This document shows positions 10,664-23,600 of a stretch of DNA of 64,000 nt, one piece after another. The notes below the pieces were generated by a model, which worked only from the letters and a program-made list of their open reading frames with translations, had not been told where the DNA came from and did no database searches. A program made the position numbers and the translations under genes. Source of the DNA: Myotis daubentonii (lineage: Eukaryota > Chordata > Mammalia > Chiroptera > Vespertilionidae); assembly GCF_963259705.1 (NCBI RefSeq), contig NC_081840.1, forward strand, positions 101,971,126 to 102,035,125. Reading direction: 5' to 3'. How positions within the stretch are numbered: the first letter of the stretch is position 1; each line of letters begins with the position of its first letter.

Positions 10664-13600
10664 ATGACAGAAAACAAGTACTTATCAAAAATAACATTAA
10701 ATGTAAATGGATTAAATTCACCAATCAAAAGACATAGGGTAGCTGAATGGATAAGAAAACATGACCCTTATATCTGCTGTCTGCAAGAGACCCACCTCAG
10801 AAGGATTCACACAGACTGAGAGTGAAGGGACGGAAAAAAAAATTTTTAGGCAAATGGAAATGAGAAAAAAGCTGGGGTTGCAATACTTATATCTGAAAAA
10901 ATAGACCTCAAAGTAAAGGCCATAACAAGAGATAAAGAAGGCCACTTTATAATACTAAAGGGACCAATTCCACAAGAAGATATAACTCTGGTAAACATAT
11001 ATGCACCCAATGCAGGAGCACCCAAATACATACAACAACTTCTGGAAGATATCAAAGGAGAGATCAATAGCAATACAGTCATAGTAGGGGACTTTAATAC
11101 CCCACTGACACCACTGGATAAATCCTCTAAACAAAAAATCAGCAAAGAAACAGCAATCCTAAATGACTCACTAGATCAGATGGACTTAATTGACATCTTC
11201 AGAATATTTCACCCCAAAGCTACAGAATATACATTCTTGTCCAGTGCACATGGGACATTTTCAAAGGTAGACCACATATTAGGGCACAGGCAAAGTCTCT
11301 TCAAATTCAAGAGGATAGAAGTCATAACAAGCATCTTCTCAGATAACAATGGCATAAAACTAGAAATAAAATACAATAAAAACAATGAAAAAAAATTAAA
11401 CACTTGTAGGCTAAATGGCATGCTATTAAACAATGATTGGGTTAGCAAACAGATCAAAGAATAAATAAAAAGCATCCTGGAAACAAATGACAATGAAAAC
11501 ACAACAATCCAAAATCTATGGGACACAATGAAAGCAGTCCTGAGAGGAAAGTTCATACCTCAAAAAACAAACAAACAAAAAAACTGGTAATTATCTAACC
11601 TTGCTACTTAAAGAATTAGAAAGAGAGCAACAAGAAAAGCCCACAGTGTCCAGAAGGAAGGAAATAATAAAGATCAGAGCAGAAATAAAGGACATAGAAA
11701 CAAAAAAAAATACAAAAGATCAATGAAACCAAGAGCTGGTTCTTTGAAAGGATAAACAAAATTGATGAACCTCTCGCCACACTCACCAAGAAACAAAGAG
11801 AGAGGACTCAAATAAACAAAATCAGAAATGAAAGAGGTAAAGTAACAACTGACAATACTGATATACAAAGGATTGTAAAAAAAAATACTACAAACATACT
11901 CTACTCCAAAAAACTGGACAACCTCGATGAAATGGACACATTCCTAGAAAAATACAAGCTTCCAAAACTCAATCAGGAAGAATCAAAAACCTGAATAGGC
12001 CAATAACTACTGATGAAATTGAAACAGTAATCAAAAAACTTCCAGCAAACAAAAGACCTGGACCAGATGGCTTCACATGGGAGTTTTACCGAACATTCAA
12101 AGAAGAACTAAAGCCAATCCTTCTCAGACAATTCCAAAAAAATTCAAAAGTAAGGCACACTTCCAAGCTCTTTCTATGAAACCAGCATTACCCTAATCCC
12201 CAAACCAGATAAAGAAACCAAAAAGAAAGAGAATTACAGGACAATATCCCTGATGAACAAAGATGCTAATATCCTCAACAAAAATCTAGCAAACCAGATC
12301 CAGCATTACATTAGAAAAATTATACACCATTACCAAGTGGGATTTATTCTAGGGATGCAAGGCTGGTACAATATCCACAAATCAATAAATGTGATACATC
12401 ACATAAACAAATTGAGAGACAAAAATCACATAATCATATTGATTGATGCCAAAAAGGCATTTCACAAAGTCCAGCACCCTTTTCTGATAAAAACGCTCAG
12501 CAAAGTGGGAATAGAAGGATCATACCTCAACATAATAAAAGCTTTATATGACAAACCTACAGTCAACATCATACTCAATGGGCAAAAACTAAAACCATTT
12601 TCCTTAATAACAGGAACAAGACAGGGATGCCCGCTTTCACCACTCCTGTTCAACATAGAAGTACTAGCCATAGCGATCAGACAAGAAGAAAAAATAAAAG
12701 CTGTCCAAATTGGAAAAGAAGAAGTAAAATTGTTTTTATTCATAGATGGCATGTTACTGTACATAGAAACCATAAAGACTCCATCAAAAAAATTATTAGA
12801 CAATAAATGAATTTGGCAATGTAGCAGAATACAAAATTAACATCAAGAAATCTATGGCATTTTTATACAGCAATAGTAAATTTACAGAAAGAGAAATTAC
12901 AAAAACAGTCCCATTTACCATTGCACACACAAAAATGAAGATACTTAGGAATAAACTCAACTAAGGAGGTAAAAGACCTGTACTCAGAAAACTACAAAAT
13001 GTTGAAAAAAGAGATAGAGGAAGACAGATGGAAAAACATATCATGTTCATGGATTGGTAGAATCAACATCATTAAAATGTCCACACTACCCAAAGCAATC
13101 TATAAATGCAATTCACTCCCCATTAAAATACCAAAGGCATATTTCACAGATCTAGAAAGAACTCTCCAAAAATTCATTTGGAATCAAAAAACAAAACAAA
13201 ACAAAACAAAAACCCCAAATAACTGCAGCAATCCTGAGAAAGAAAAACAAAGTAGGAGGGATCTCAATACCAGATATCAAGATGTATTATAGAGCCACTG
13301 TTCTCAAAACTGCCTGGTACTGGCACAAGAACAGACATATAGACCAATGGAATAGAATAAAGAACCCAGAAATTGACCCAAACCAATTGCTCAATTAATA
13401 TTTGACAGAGGAGGCAAGAACATACAATAGAGTCAAGACAGTCTTTTCAATAAATGGTGCTGGGAAATTTGGTCAGACACATGGAAAAATATGAAAGTAG
13501 ACCACCAACTTATACCATACACAAAAATAAACTCAAAATGGATAAAGGACTTAAACATACGATGGGAAACCATAAAAATATTAGAGGAATCCACAGGCAG

Positions 13601-15041
13601 CAAGATCTCAGATATATGCAGAAGCAATATCTTCAATGACACAGCTCCTAGGGCAATGGAAACTAAAGAGAAAATAAAAAAATGGGACTATATCAAAATA
13701 AAAAGCTTCTGCACAGCAAAATTAACCATAAAAAAAGGAACAAAAAAAAAAAAAAAAAAAAAAAAACAAGAAAACCCACTGCATGGGAGAACATATTTGC
13801 CAAAGATATCTCTGATAACGGTTTAATCTCCAACATTTACAGGAAACTCATTCAACTTAACAAAAGGAAGATAAATAATCCAACTTAAAAATGGGCAACA
13901 GATCTAAATAGATACTTTTTGAAAGAAGACAGAAGGAAGTCCAAGAGACATATGAAAACATGCTCAAAGTCTCTAATGATCCGAGAGATGCAAATGAAAA
14001 CGACAATGAGGTGCCAGCTCACACCTGTCAGAATGGCTATCATCAACATATCAACAAATGACAAATGCTGGCAAGGATGCCGAGAAAAAGGAACACTCGT
14101 CCACTGCTGGTGGGAATGCAGACTGGTGCAACTACTGTGGAGAACAGTATGGAGTTTCCTCAAAAAACTAAAAATGGAACTTCCGTTTGACCAGTGATCC
14201 CACTTCTAGGACTATATCTCAAGAAACCAGAAGCACCAATCAGAAAGGATATATGCACCCCTATGTTCATAGCAGCACAATTTACAGTAGCTAAGATTTG
14301 GAAGCAGCCTAAGTGCCCATCAGCAGATGAGTGGATTAAAAAACTTTGGCACATCTATGCAATGGAACACTATGCCACAGTAAAAAGGAAGGAACGCCTA
14401 CTTCCGGAAGCCGGTCCATCCTTGCTGCTTGACACAGTCGCTGCAGGAAAGAAACATCTGCACAGCATATGTTTCTAGGGACCTTCCGTATATAGCATAC
14501 TGTTCTTAATATGTTTGCTCTCCTTAGTGCTATGTGTTTTATCCAAGGTCACCTCTCCGAGAAAGGTTGTTTCCCCAGGTAGGGATTTTTCCCTGAAGTT
14601 GGGGAGGGGATAAAACCCCTTAACTAAGTGCCAGGCGGGTAGTTAATCATTTTAACTACAAACAATCATGCTTAAGCTACATAATCTTTACTCCCTGGAA
14701 TGGAGATAAGAAACACCCTAACCTTTGCAATAGAAATTGACAGGATTAAAATCAACTGGTATAAATACAGATGTAAGAAGACAATAAACACCAGAACTTG
14801 GCTGGAGATCCTGGCTAGAGCTCCTGGCTAGGCTGCTGGTCAACTGAACGCTGTCTCAGTGTCATTCCTTCTTTGCCGACTCCGTCCACAACTTTGGGGA
14901 CCCCTGGACCTGCTGGGGCTGGACCCCAGCATCCTTCCATTTGTAATAGCATGGATGGAGCTGGAGAGCATTATGCTAAGTGAAATAAGTCAGTCAGAGA
15001 AAGATAAATATCACATGATCTCATTCATTTGTGGACTATAA
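10664..15041 (+). pseudogene. L1 ORF2 (endonuclease/reverse transcriptase), broken and interrupted
   Basis: ORF2p nicks DNA and copies L1 RNA by target-primed reverse transcription. The ATG at 10664 is followed by an endonuclease start with LNVNGLNSP and then CCLQETHL. Further on there are VGDFNTP-like and reverse transcriptase blocks, with [14 protein letters not shown] at about 12610-12650. The catalytic box near 12740 reads FIDGMLLY, so the second aspartate of the FxDD motif has become glycine. Many frameshifts and stops occur (for example around 11463, 11590 and 12810). An LTR-like element interrupts the C-terminal part at 14395-14931, after which the frame resumes and ends ISFICGL before the stop at 15039. 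It cannot be active. Confidence 0.85.
14395..14931 (+). mobile_element. LTR-like insertion inside L1 ORF2
   Basis: L1 sequence breaks off after 'aaaaaggaaggaa' and resumes with 'tccttccatttg'. The 537 bp between are not L1. They contain a TATA-like tataaata at about 14759 and an AATAAA signal about 25 bases further, then a GC-richer end finishing in cagca. This layout, with a very short R region, resembles class II (betaretrovirus-like) LTRs. No TG start and no target duplication are visible, so the class is uncertain and a non-autonomous element is possible. Confidence 0.5.
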
Positions 15042-15308
15042 TGAACAACATAAACTGAAGAACAAAAACAGATCTAGAAACAGAGAAGCATTGATCAGAT
15101 GCTCAAACCTCAGAGAGAAGGTAGGGGAGGGTGGGGGTAAGGGGGAGAGATCAACCAAAGGACTTGTATGCATGCATATAAGCATAAGCGATGGACTGAG
15201 ACAACAGGGAGTGAGGGTGAGGGCAAGACTGGGGGGATGAGGAGACAATGGGGTGATAAAGACACATTTGTAATACCTTAATCAATAAAAAATTTTTAAA
15301 AAGTTAGA

Positions 15309-15510
<202 letters not shown>

Positions 15511-18500
15511 AAGCTTATTATGCCCATTACTATAAGGGAGGGTGAAATTTTCAGGGAAATTCATATTGCAGTTATTAGACACTGAACAATAATATAAAAC
15601 ACCCAGTAAATGTCAGACATTCACTACAGGAAGTTACTCCAGTAACCTTTAGTGAAAATATCTCTACATCCTTTTCCCAGACAGTGGGTCCCAATTATAA
15701 AGGTCCCTATCTGTAACTTTCTTCCCAAAATGAATAGAATAATTTATATATTAGCAATAGGTGTCCCAATTCCTACTAGGCAAGATGTAAAGGTCTGATC
15801 CTCATTGCTAGCTTCAGAGCAGTTGGAGTGGTGAGAAGCACATCTCAGAGTCCTATCCATCTTTTTCTCTGATCATCCGTCATTCTACCTCCCATGTTTT
15901 GAGTAGAACTCTGTCTCCTGCTTCTCAGGGATGTAGCAGACCTGGCCCATGGTCCTTGCTCTACTCATGTCTATCAAACTGCTTACCACATCACCTCCTC
16001 AAGGATCTTGGCCTGAATTATTTCAAAGAAAAGGGGTGCATGGTCACTTCTGTAGCTGCTTCATGCTGAGGAGGGATGAAGTTTCCATCAGATCCAAGAA
16101 TCATTGCTCCCTATCAGAGGGACAAAGAGTGCTGGGCATGGAAGAAGGTGGCAATGGTGTCTAGAGGTGGTATTCCCTGAGTTCGAGTAGGGCTTGTAAC
16201 CTGTGGGAGACAAACTTAAGTATAAATTTTTGTATTATTGAAGCAAAAGTTAGAACAGCAAAAAAATTTTGAAGACAGTTAATTGAATTAGAGTATAATA
16301 TTCACAATTGTGTGTTATGGAATCTATTGAAACAAAACTTTCCCCCTAAAATTACCCTCATTTTTATTTTATTTTATTTTTTTTCAAAATATGGAATGCT
16401 TCACGAATTTGCATGTCATCCTTGCGCAGGGGCCATGCTAATCTTCTCTGTATCATTCCAATTTTAGTATATGTGCAGCTGAAGTGAGCACTACCCTCAT
16501 TTTTATTAAAGAGCCAAATTAAGATGAATTTGTTTACTGTATTAATACTAGTTACAATTTGGCCTGATGGTTTGCATGAATACAATAAGACTATCAGTTG
16601 ATTATATAGGCTTTTAAAAGTCTGTTTCACTGGAATCTCATGATTGAGCTTTTATTAACCTCTCAGGACAGAGAAGCTCAGCCACCTAGCTGCCATCAGG
16701 TTTTCCTGCAATAACTGTATACCTGGGTGAATTCCTCAAATACGTAAGGTCCCCAATGATGTATTGAGGTTCCTTCCTTGCCAACCTTCAGGAAAGGAGC
16801 TTTCCTTCCTTACCTGGAAAAACTGCCATAAACCATGTGATTGAATAAGATACTAGGCTTTCTCCCAGGGGCTCTTATTGGCTTCTTAAGGCTTTCTGGT
16901 GACATTCTCAGTCCAGGCAAGTCTCTCTCTTAGGCATGACATACCTGTCAAAGTCTTGGTAAAGTAAACCATAATTGGAAAGTGGTGTTATTGAATTTAT
17001 GCAAAGAAAGTATTGCCATGATTTACTCTCTAAGAATTGCCAAATTATGGAGGGATATGGTAGGAGGAAATATATATAATTTACTAAATTGCCTTAAAAA
17101 TGTATTCTTATATTGGAAAAAAAGGATTATAAATCAGCACTAGTTACAAAAAAAGTTACAAAAACTATATTCAGTTTATTCAGTCATATAATTAATTTTT
17201 GTTTCTCTTGTGTTTTCTTGCCAGTGCTTCTATAAATCCATGTACTCTGTAGAGTTGTAATAATTTTCATCCATTTGAAAGGGGATGCTCCAAAATTTTA
17301 TTCTTAGGGATATGTAATTTAAAATAAGTCAGAGTCCTTTCCATGGATCCCTCAGAAGATGTAACATTTTTGCAAATGCATTATAACAAAACAGTGACTA
17401 TCTCTAAATAACAAGAAGAAATTTTAAATGACACCGTTATGGATTGATTTTAATGCAATTGACATGGAATCCCGCCCTTTTTACAAAACACAATATTCCA
17501 GAACAATAATTAGAGCTATAAATTAATTGTATTAGAATGTATAGACTCTGAGAGATTTTTAGAGCACCCATTTTATAATATGCATACATAAATAAAATAT
17601 AGTTGTTATTTCTTTATTTGACAAAATTTCCAATGAAACTTAAGTATAAAATTTTGGATCATAAGGAGAGAAAACAAATCCCTGAGTCATTTCACAGCCT
17701 ATTGACATAACCTAAAGCCAATTCAAGGGCAAGAAAAAGTTTCTTAAAGTTCAAGCCCTGAGAAGATTGTCAAATTTACATTACCAAAAGAATATATATC
17801 ATTATTTTTATTCTGAAACAGTATTAGACTATTTATCTATTCAAAATGACAAAAGGGTATTAAACACAAACATGAGCTAGTAAACCTTCAGTTATCACAA
17901 TTAAGTAGATGGCTTTTTTAAGTAATAAAATACCTAATTAATATAATATAATACATAACAATTTTAATAATTTTTAGAACTTTTGCCTGTTGGCAAATAC
18001 AGGAAAGGTATTTTCCATTTTAGCAGACTGGGTAAGGACTCAACAAATTCTGTCCTAGGTTTCTTATGATTTATTAATCTAATTAAATTTGTTAATTCAG
18101 ATTACCTATAATTTTCCTTTTAAGATTTCTCTTCACAACCTTTCTACAACTTTCACAAACCCTCTTACCCATTCAGAAAAAAAACAGCTTTAGAACAACT
18201 CACTTTCATGTTGTCTTCCAAATGCATCTCCACACTTCATGCCTCCTATTACCAAACTATACAATTTCTTTCTAATTATTTAGAATTCTTAACTCTTAGA
18301 AACCTTAATTTTTAAGTGACAAGTAAGTAACAAACATTTCTCAGAGTTGCAATACACTCACATTTTAAAAGATACATTTCAAATAAAATAGAAGACATAT
18401 TTATTAAGAGATTAAAATCTATCCTCTTGATTCTCTATAATAAGAAGCCAAAAGTAGGCAAACTCAGATTAATTAATATTTCAAGTATCCTGTTATTTCA

Positions 18501-19771
18501 AAATGCCTGGATATTGAATAATTTTTACTGTTTAACCCAGCAAAATTCCAAAGTTTTAAGTTAACAAATACTTTTACTATTTTCTTTTTCTTTACAAAGT
18601 GGGAGTGGCCTTCCAGTGCCACTTCTGCAGTCTGCCCTCTAGGAGAAAAACTTGGGGACTTTAAAAGGTTTATTTTGCATATTTTTCTTTCTGAATAAAA
18701 TGGAACAACATGAAATCTTGGGTATTTAGAGATCTTACCCTATTTCAAAACAGAAATAAAAGCAACCCCTAAAGTAAATAAATGAGTACTCCTAAAAGGA
18801 TGACTGGGACATTAGCCTTAGAATCTTATCTCACACTAACCCAGCCCAGCACATGACCTGTGGTCTGAGTGGCCAAAGCCCAAATAGCAGAGACAGAGGA
18901 TCTCCTGTTTTCATAAAATGGTGAGGAGTGAACTAAGTCCCCAAAAGATATGAAAGCAAGCCAAGAACATCTGTAACCAAAGTTGCATTACAGACAGAAA
19001 ACTCTCACTAGCTAATCATTTGGGGCAGCTGATGCCTTGAGAGGAAGAGCAGGGAGGTACCCAAGATTAAAAACTCTCAGTAGCTGCTGAGAAGTTTCTG
19101 CCATCCCTGCCATGGGTTCAGCTGGCAATAAGCAGCTAGGGCCCTCAGCAAAGTGGGAGATGACACATCTTTAAACAAATCAAACCCAACAATAAAGAGA
19201 CACAAAACAACATTCAGCAGAAACACTCATATAAATATTTATAGGTACACAAAACCCACAGACAAGAGCTTCACACCATTCTCCTTGTTTGCCCAGCCAC
19301 TGAAACCTCAGACTGCCCTTCATTTCAGAGAAAAAACTGAAGCAGAGCCATATCTCTTGTCCCAAAACAAGTCAGACCAAGTGCTTGGAGATTAGGCAAG
19401 GACCACTGGAGGTTTCTTGCCACCTGGAGCTGATCAGGCTCCACAAGACAAGAGGCAGTACTAGCATAGTAAATGCCTCCCTTGCCATACACAATAAATG
19501 CACCTAATGCCTAACAAAGAAGCCCAGGTGAGAGACAGCAAACGCTTCTCCTGTCATACAAAAATGCTTGAATCAACTTAGATCTTAGGTGAATCAATGG
19601 TAATTGTTGAGGCAGTTGCTGGGACATGAAACAGGAAAATTCTTGGTAGCACTACAAATAAAAATTCCAAACCTCAGCCTCAGGAACCCTAGTTCAAGAA
19701 GCAAGTGGGATCCCTTGTACTTCCCCTACAGGACTCCCCCAGCTTGTGGTCCCACATGGGTTACCAGATTA
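15511..19771 (-). repeat. ERV-like internal region of an old LTR element (duplicated at 40350-42069)
   Basis: No open gene is present. The ends (15511-15960 and 18466-19771) match 40350-40805 and 40806-42069 closely. The middle (about 16330-17070) is distantly but clearly similar to 36950-38250, which lies inside another LTR-bounded element, so I read both as decayed retroviral internal sequence on the minus strand. Next to the LTR edge at 19758-19766 the minus strand reads TGGTAACCC (TGGTGACCC in the second copy), which fits a tRNA-Trp-type primer binding site. No gag, pol or env domain is recognisable to me here. Confidence 0.5.
16386..16491 (-). pseudogene. RNU6: U6 snRNA retropseudogene
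   Basis: The minus strand carries an almost full-length U6 snRNA (106 of about 107 nt). It opens GTGCTCACTTCAGCTGCAC, includes the invariant ACAGAGA box region (GATACAGAGAAGATTAGC) and ends TTCCATATTTT. A few substitutions relative to functional U6 are present, mostly near the 5' end. An A-rich tail on the minus strand and a 16-bp target duplication (taccctcatttttatt at 16353-16368 and 16492-16507) show L1-mediated retroposition. No U6 promoter elements are expected or seen at the inserted site, so it is probably not transcribed. Confidence 0.95.
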
Positions 19772-20119
19772 TGAAACCAGACAACTAATGGGTCCTGGTT
19801 GCCTGTCACTACTTCAGCCAATTAAGCAGAGGTAGTGTTGAATCATATATGAGTTTTTATTGCATTAATGCCGGCAGTATGGGAGAACAGCAGGTCATCC
19901 AGGAAAATCTGCTCTGCAATACCCTCCTCCCATGCTCCCCCCTAACCCCTGCATAAACCAGCTGCTTATATTGAGTAGGACAAAGATTACATGGGGACCT
20001 ATGCCATAGAAATTAAGAATGAGTATAATGGTTACAGATTATAGGCAATGTGTGCTGGCAGTGGGCTCTTCTGGGACTTCCTTGTTTGGGCAACAAGGCT
20101 GTTAATCTTTATATGATAA

Positions 20120-20387
20120 CTAGAGGCCCAGCACACAAAATTCATGTGTAGTACAGTCCCTAGGCCTGGCGTGAGATCAGGGTCATCTTCCCTGGCTGCT
20201 GGCAGCTGGCCCCACTCCCCACCACCACCCACCCCGGGTTCCCTGTTCGCCATTAGGGGATCTGAGCCTGCTAGCCAGAGGGAGGGACCAAGAGGTGGTC
20301 AGTGTGCCTCATGGAGACTGGTTGAGAAGTCATTCTGGTTGTTCTGCCATTCAGTCAATTTGCATATTATACTTTTATATATGTAGA
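20120..20387 (-). mobile_element. HeliBat-type Helitron 1 (short)
   Basis: On the plus strand it begins ctagaggccc followed by a degenerate hairpin (acacaaaattcatgtgt) and ends gcatattatacttttatatatgtaga. On the minus strand this gives the Helitron layout, 5' TC ... hairpin ... CTAG 3'. It is non-autonomous with no Rep/helicase. Confidence 0.8.
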
Positions 20388-20854
20388 CTAGAGGCCCATT
20401 GCACAAAAATTTGTGCCCTTTGGGGGAGGGGGGTCCCCCAGCCTGGCCTGTGCCTTCTTGCAGTCTAGGACCCCTTGGGGGAAGACCACTTGCTGGCTCA
20501 GGCCCGCTCCCCGGGGAATTGGGCCTAAGCTGGCAGTCAGACATCCCTCTGACAGCCCAGGAGCCCTTGGAGAATGTCCACTTGCCAGCAGGGAGCAGGT
20601 CTAAGCTGCAGTCGGACATCCTTAGCGCTGCTAAGGAGGTGGGAGAGGCTCCCACCAAAACTGCTGTACTGGCAGCCATCAGCCTGGCTTGTGGCTGAGT
20701 AGAGCTCCCCCTGAGGGAGTGCACTGATCACCAGGGGACAGCTCCTGCATTGAGCATCTGCCCCCTGGTGGTCAGTGTATGTCATAGTGACCAGTCATTC
20801 CCTGTCATTCTGCCATTAGGGTCAATTTGCATATTACCCTTTTATTATATAGGG
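20388..20854 (-). mobile_element. HeliBat-type Helitron 2
   Basis: It begins ctagaggcccattgc with hairpin cacaaaaatttgtg and ends tttgcatattacccttttattatataggg. It directly abuts the previous and next elements. Its interior is close to 50578-51028, another copy of the same subfamily. Confidence 0.85.
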
Positions 20855-21860
20855 CTAAAGGCCCGATGCACAAAAATTTGTGTAGTCGGGGGGGGGAGAG
20901 GGGGTCCCTCAGCCTGGCCTGTGCCCTCTCGCAATCTGGGACCCCTTGGGAGATAACGACCTGCTGGCTTAGGCCTGCTCCCGGGTGGCAGATGGCAGGT
21001 CCAATCCCTAGGTGCAGCCCCTGGTCGGGCTCAGAACAGGGTTGATTGGGGAGTTGGGGCACCGCCCCTGTCATGCACAGAGCAGGGCGGATCGGGAGGT
21101 TGCAATGCCACCCTCAGTCATGCTCAGGGTAGGGCCGATTGGGGGGTTGGGGCACCGCCCCCTGTCATACTCAAGGCAGGGTTGATAGGGAGGTTTTGGT
21201 GCCACCCCCTGTCACCCACAGAGCAGGGCCAATCAGGGGGTTGGGGCACTGCCCCTTGTCACACACAGAGCAGGGCCCATCAGGGGGGTTGGGAAGCTCC
21301 CCCCTTTCACGCACAGAGCAGGGATGATCAGGGGGTTGAGGAGTTCCCCCTGTCACTCACAGAGTAGGGCCGATAGGGAAGTTGGGGCACCATCCACTGT
21401 CACCCACAGGGCAGGGCCGATCAGGGGGTTGGGGCACCGCCACTGTCACACTCAGGGCAGGGCCGATGGGGAGGTTATGGCTCTACCCCGTCACACACAG
21501 AGCAGGGCCCATGGGGGGTGTTGGGGCACCGCACCCTGTCACACACAGAGCAGGGCCGATCAGGGGGTTGGGGCACTGCACCCTGTCACACACAGTGCCG
21601 CAGGACAATCAGGGGGTTGGGGAGCTCCCCCCTATCAGGCACAGAGCAGGGCTAATCAGGCGGTTGGGGTGCCTTCCCCTGTCATGAACAGAGCAGGGAG
21701 GATAGGGAGGTTGTGGCCCCGCTCCCTGTCACACACAGAGCCACAGGGCGATCAGGGGGTTTGGTTGCTGCCCCGTGTCATGCTGATCCCGGTGCCAGGA
21801 GACCTTGCGGCTCTGCTGATTCCGGTGCTGGGAGGCATATTACCCTTTTACTATATAGGA
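20855..21860 (-). mobile_element. HeliBat-type Helitron 3 with internal minisatellite
   Basis: It begins ctaaaggcccgatgc with hairpin cacaaaaatttgtg and ends catattacccttttactatatagga. Most of the interior is a tandem G-rich repeat (21030-21790). It is the inverted paralog of 43038-43998. Confidence 0.85.
21030..21790. repeat. Minisatellite of about 48 bp x ~16 inside Helitron
   Basis: Units contain cagggc.gatcagggggttgg, then ggcaccgcccc and tgtcacacacagag, spaced 47-49 bases apart by eye. Because 48 is divisible by three, the array keeps long frames open (for example 21324-21863). This is not evidence of coding. Confidence 0.9.
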
Positions 21861-22211
21861 TAGAGGCCTGGAGCATGGGTGGGGGCCGGCTGGTTTGCCC
21901 TGAAGGGTGTCCTGGATCAGGGTGGGGTTCCCCACTGGGATGCCTGGCCAGCCTGGGTTAGGGGATGATGGCTGTTTGCAGCTAGTCACACACCCTTCAG
22001 GGTGGGGGTCCCCACTGGGGTGCCTGGCCAGTCTGGGTGAGGGGCTGAGGGCTGTTTTCAGGCTGGCGGGTGACTGAAGCTCCCAACTGCTCCTTTTTTT
22101 CTTTTTCTTTTTTTTTTTATTCTGGGCCAGCTTTAGCTCTGAGGCTTGGCTCCAGCTCTGAGGCCTCTGCTGCTGAAAGCAGGTATCTGGTTTGTTTGGG
22201 TTCTATAATTG
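21861..22211 (-). mobile_element. Truncated HeliBat-type Helitron 4
   Basis: It begins tagaggcctggagcatggg directly after Helitron 3, and its interior matches the reverse complement of 42700-43037. It stops at about 22211 ('ttctataattg'), where L1 sequence begins, so its 5' part is missing. Confidence 0.7.
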
Positions 22212-22715
22212 TCTACCCATGTTTGATCTCACTGACATATCTAGATGTTGAGTCGTTCAGTGGTTGCTCCCTTGGTGGCAGTGACTCCTTGGGTCTGTGG
22301 TTGCTCTTCGGGCGGTTGCGGTAGCAGCTGCTCTTCAGTTGGCAGCAGCTCCTCTGGTGGGTGCTGTTCACAGCTGTGGTGGCTCTTCTGGCTGGTGGGG
22401 CGAGGTTTCACGTACAGCTGCTGTTCCTCAGCAGAGGATGTGGTGTTCAGGAGGTTGCTGTTGCTTGGATCTGCTGCGTTGATTTAAAGGCACAAAATAC
22501 AACACAACAAGGCACCACGTACCAGGCACTATACACAAATATATTCACGATATTAGTAACCCCAAATAAAGGTGACCACCCAAATTAAGAGAATTAGGGG
22601 ATAAGGAAGAAGGAAGAGAAAAAGATAAAAGAGAAAAAAGAAAAGAAAAGTAGGGACCAAAAAAAGGAGTGCAAAAATAAAATTGGGAAAAAGGAGGGGG
22701 GGAAATAAAAGCGAG

Positions 22716-22765
22716 AAAAGAAAAGAAAAGAAAAGAAAAGAAAAGAAAAGAAAAGAAAAGAAAAA
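22716..22765. repeat. (AAAAG)n microsatellite
   Basis: About ten AAAAG units lie within the duplicated L1 UTR segment. The repeat creates lysine-rich and phenylalanine-rich open frames that are not genes. Confidence 0.9.
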
Positions 22766-23189
22766 AATAGAGCGAAAAGAGAGAATGAAGTGGAAGAGGG
22801 GAAGAGACTTTTTATATGAGGAGAATACTCCTATAGAACAGCCATTAATCCCAACAAATTCCAGCAACAGCTCCCTGGATATGAATGCAAACTAGAAACA
22901 ACCAATAATATAACGATGAAAATAGAATGGAGAACACTAATCCCAAAATAAAATAAAGAGAAAATAAAATGGCACTTTAAAAAATGGTAAAATGGTAGCA
23001 GTAATAATACTGGTTAAAAATAAGAAGGTAGTAATTAAAAGGGTAAAATCAGTTGATGGAAAAAGAAGAAGAAAAAAAAAAGAAAAGAAAAAGAAAAAGA
23101 AAAAATTGGTTTCTTAGTTAAAAGGTGAAAAACGAAAAAAAAAAAATTGCAGTAGTGAAGGTCCTTCGGTTCTTCTATTCTTCAGTGTG

Positions 23190-23600
23190 GCTCCCTTAGA
23201 CTCTCCTCCTGCTTTTTAAATTTTCTTTCTCCAGTTGCTGCTGTGCTTCGATGTTTTTTCCTACCTTGTCTCCTAGCTCCTTGAGGCAGTCCTCAGCTTC
23301 GTCTAGTCTACTGTTGATGTTTTCTATTTTGTTCTTTATTGAAGCTATGTCATTCTTTATTTCTTTTGGTTCTTCTTCATTTCCTCTTGACTTAAACATG
23401 TTGAATTTGTGTTCCATCCTTTTCAATGTCCTTATGACCATTGCTCTAGATTCTTTCTCTGACAAATTTATTTCCTCCATTTCATTTACTTCCTTTTCTG
23501 GTGATTCTTATTCTTTTTTTTTTTTTTTTTTTTTCATATGGGAGCTGTTTCTTTGCCAACTTTTGCTCCTCTCAGGGTGTCTGGTTTTGTGGCTCACTCT
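23190..23600 (-). pseudogene. L1 ORF1 N-terminal fragment (coiled coil)
   Basis: The open frame starting at 23480 encodes a K/E/N-rich coiled coil with IENINSRLDEAEDCLKELGD and an LEKENLKS end, closely similar to the ORF1 coiled coil at 9691-10116. It breaks off at the point equivalent to the start of the RRM domain, where the sequence jumps to UTR-like sequence. The natural start upstream (about 23600-23520) is disrupted by a poly-T tract at 23513-23535. Confidence 0.75.

Noticed and set aside
21324..21863. 179-codon open frame with repeated Q-S-R-A-type modules
   Set aside because: It is produced by the ~48-bp Helitron minisatellite, whose unit is a multiple of three; no start context, splice sites or known domain.
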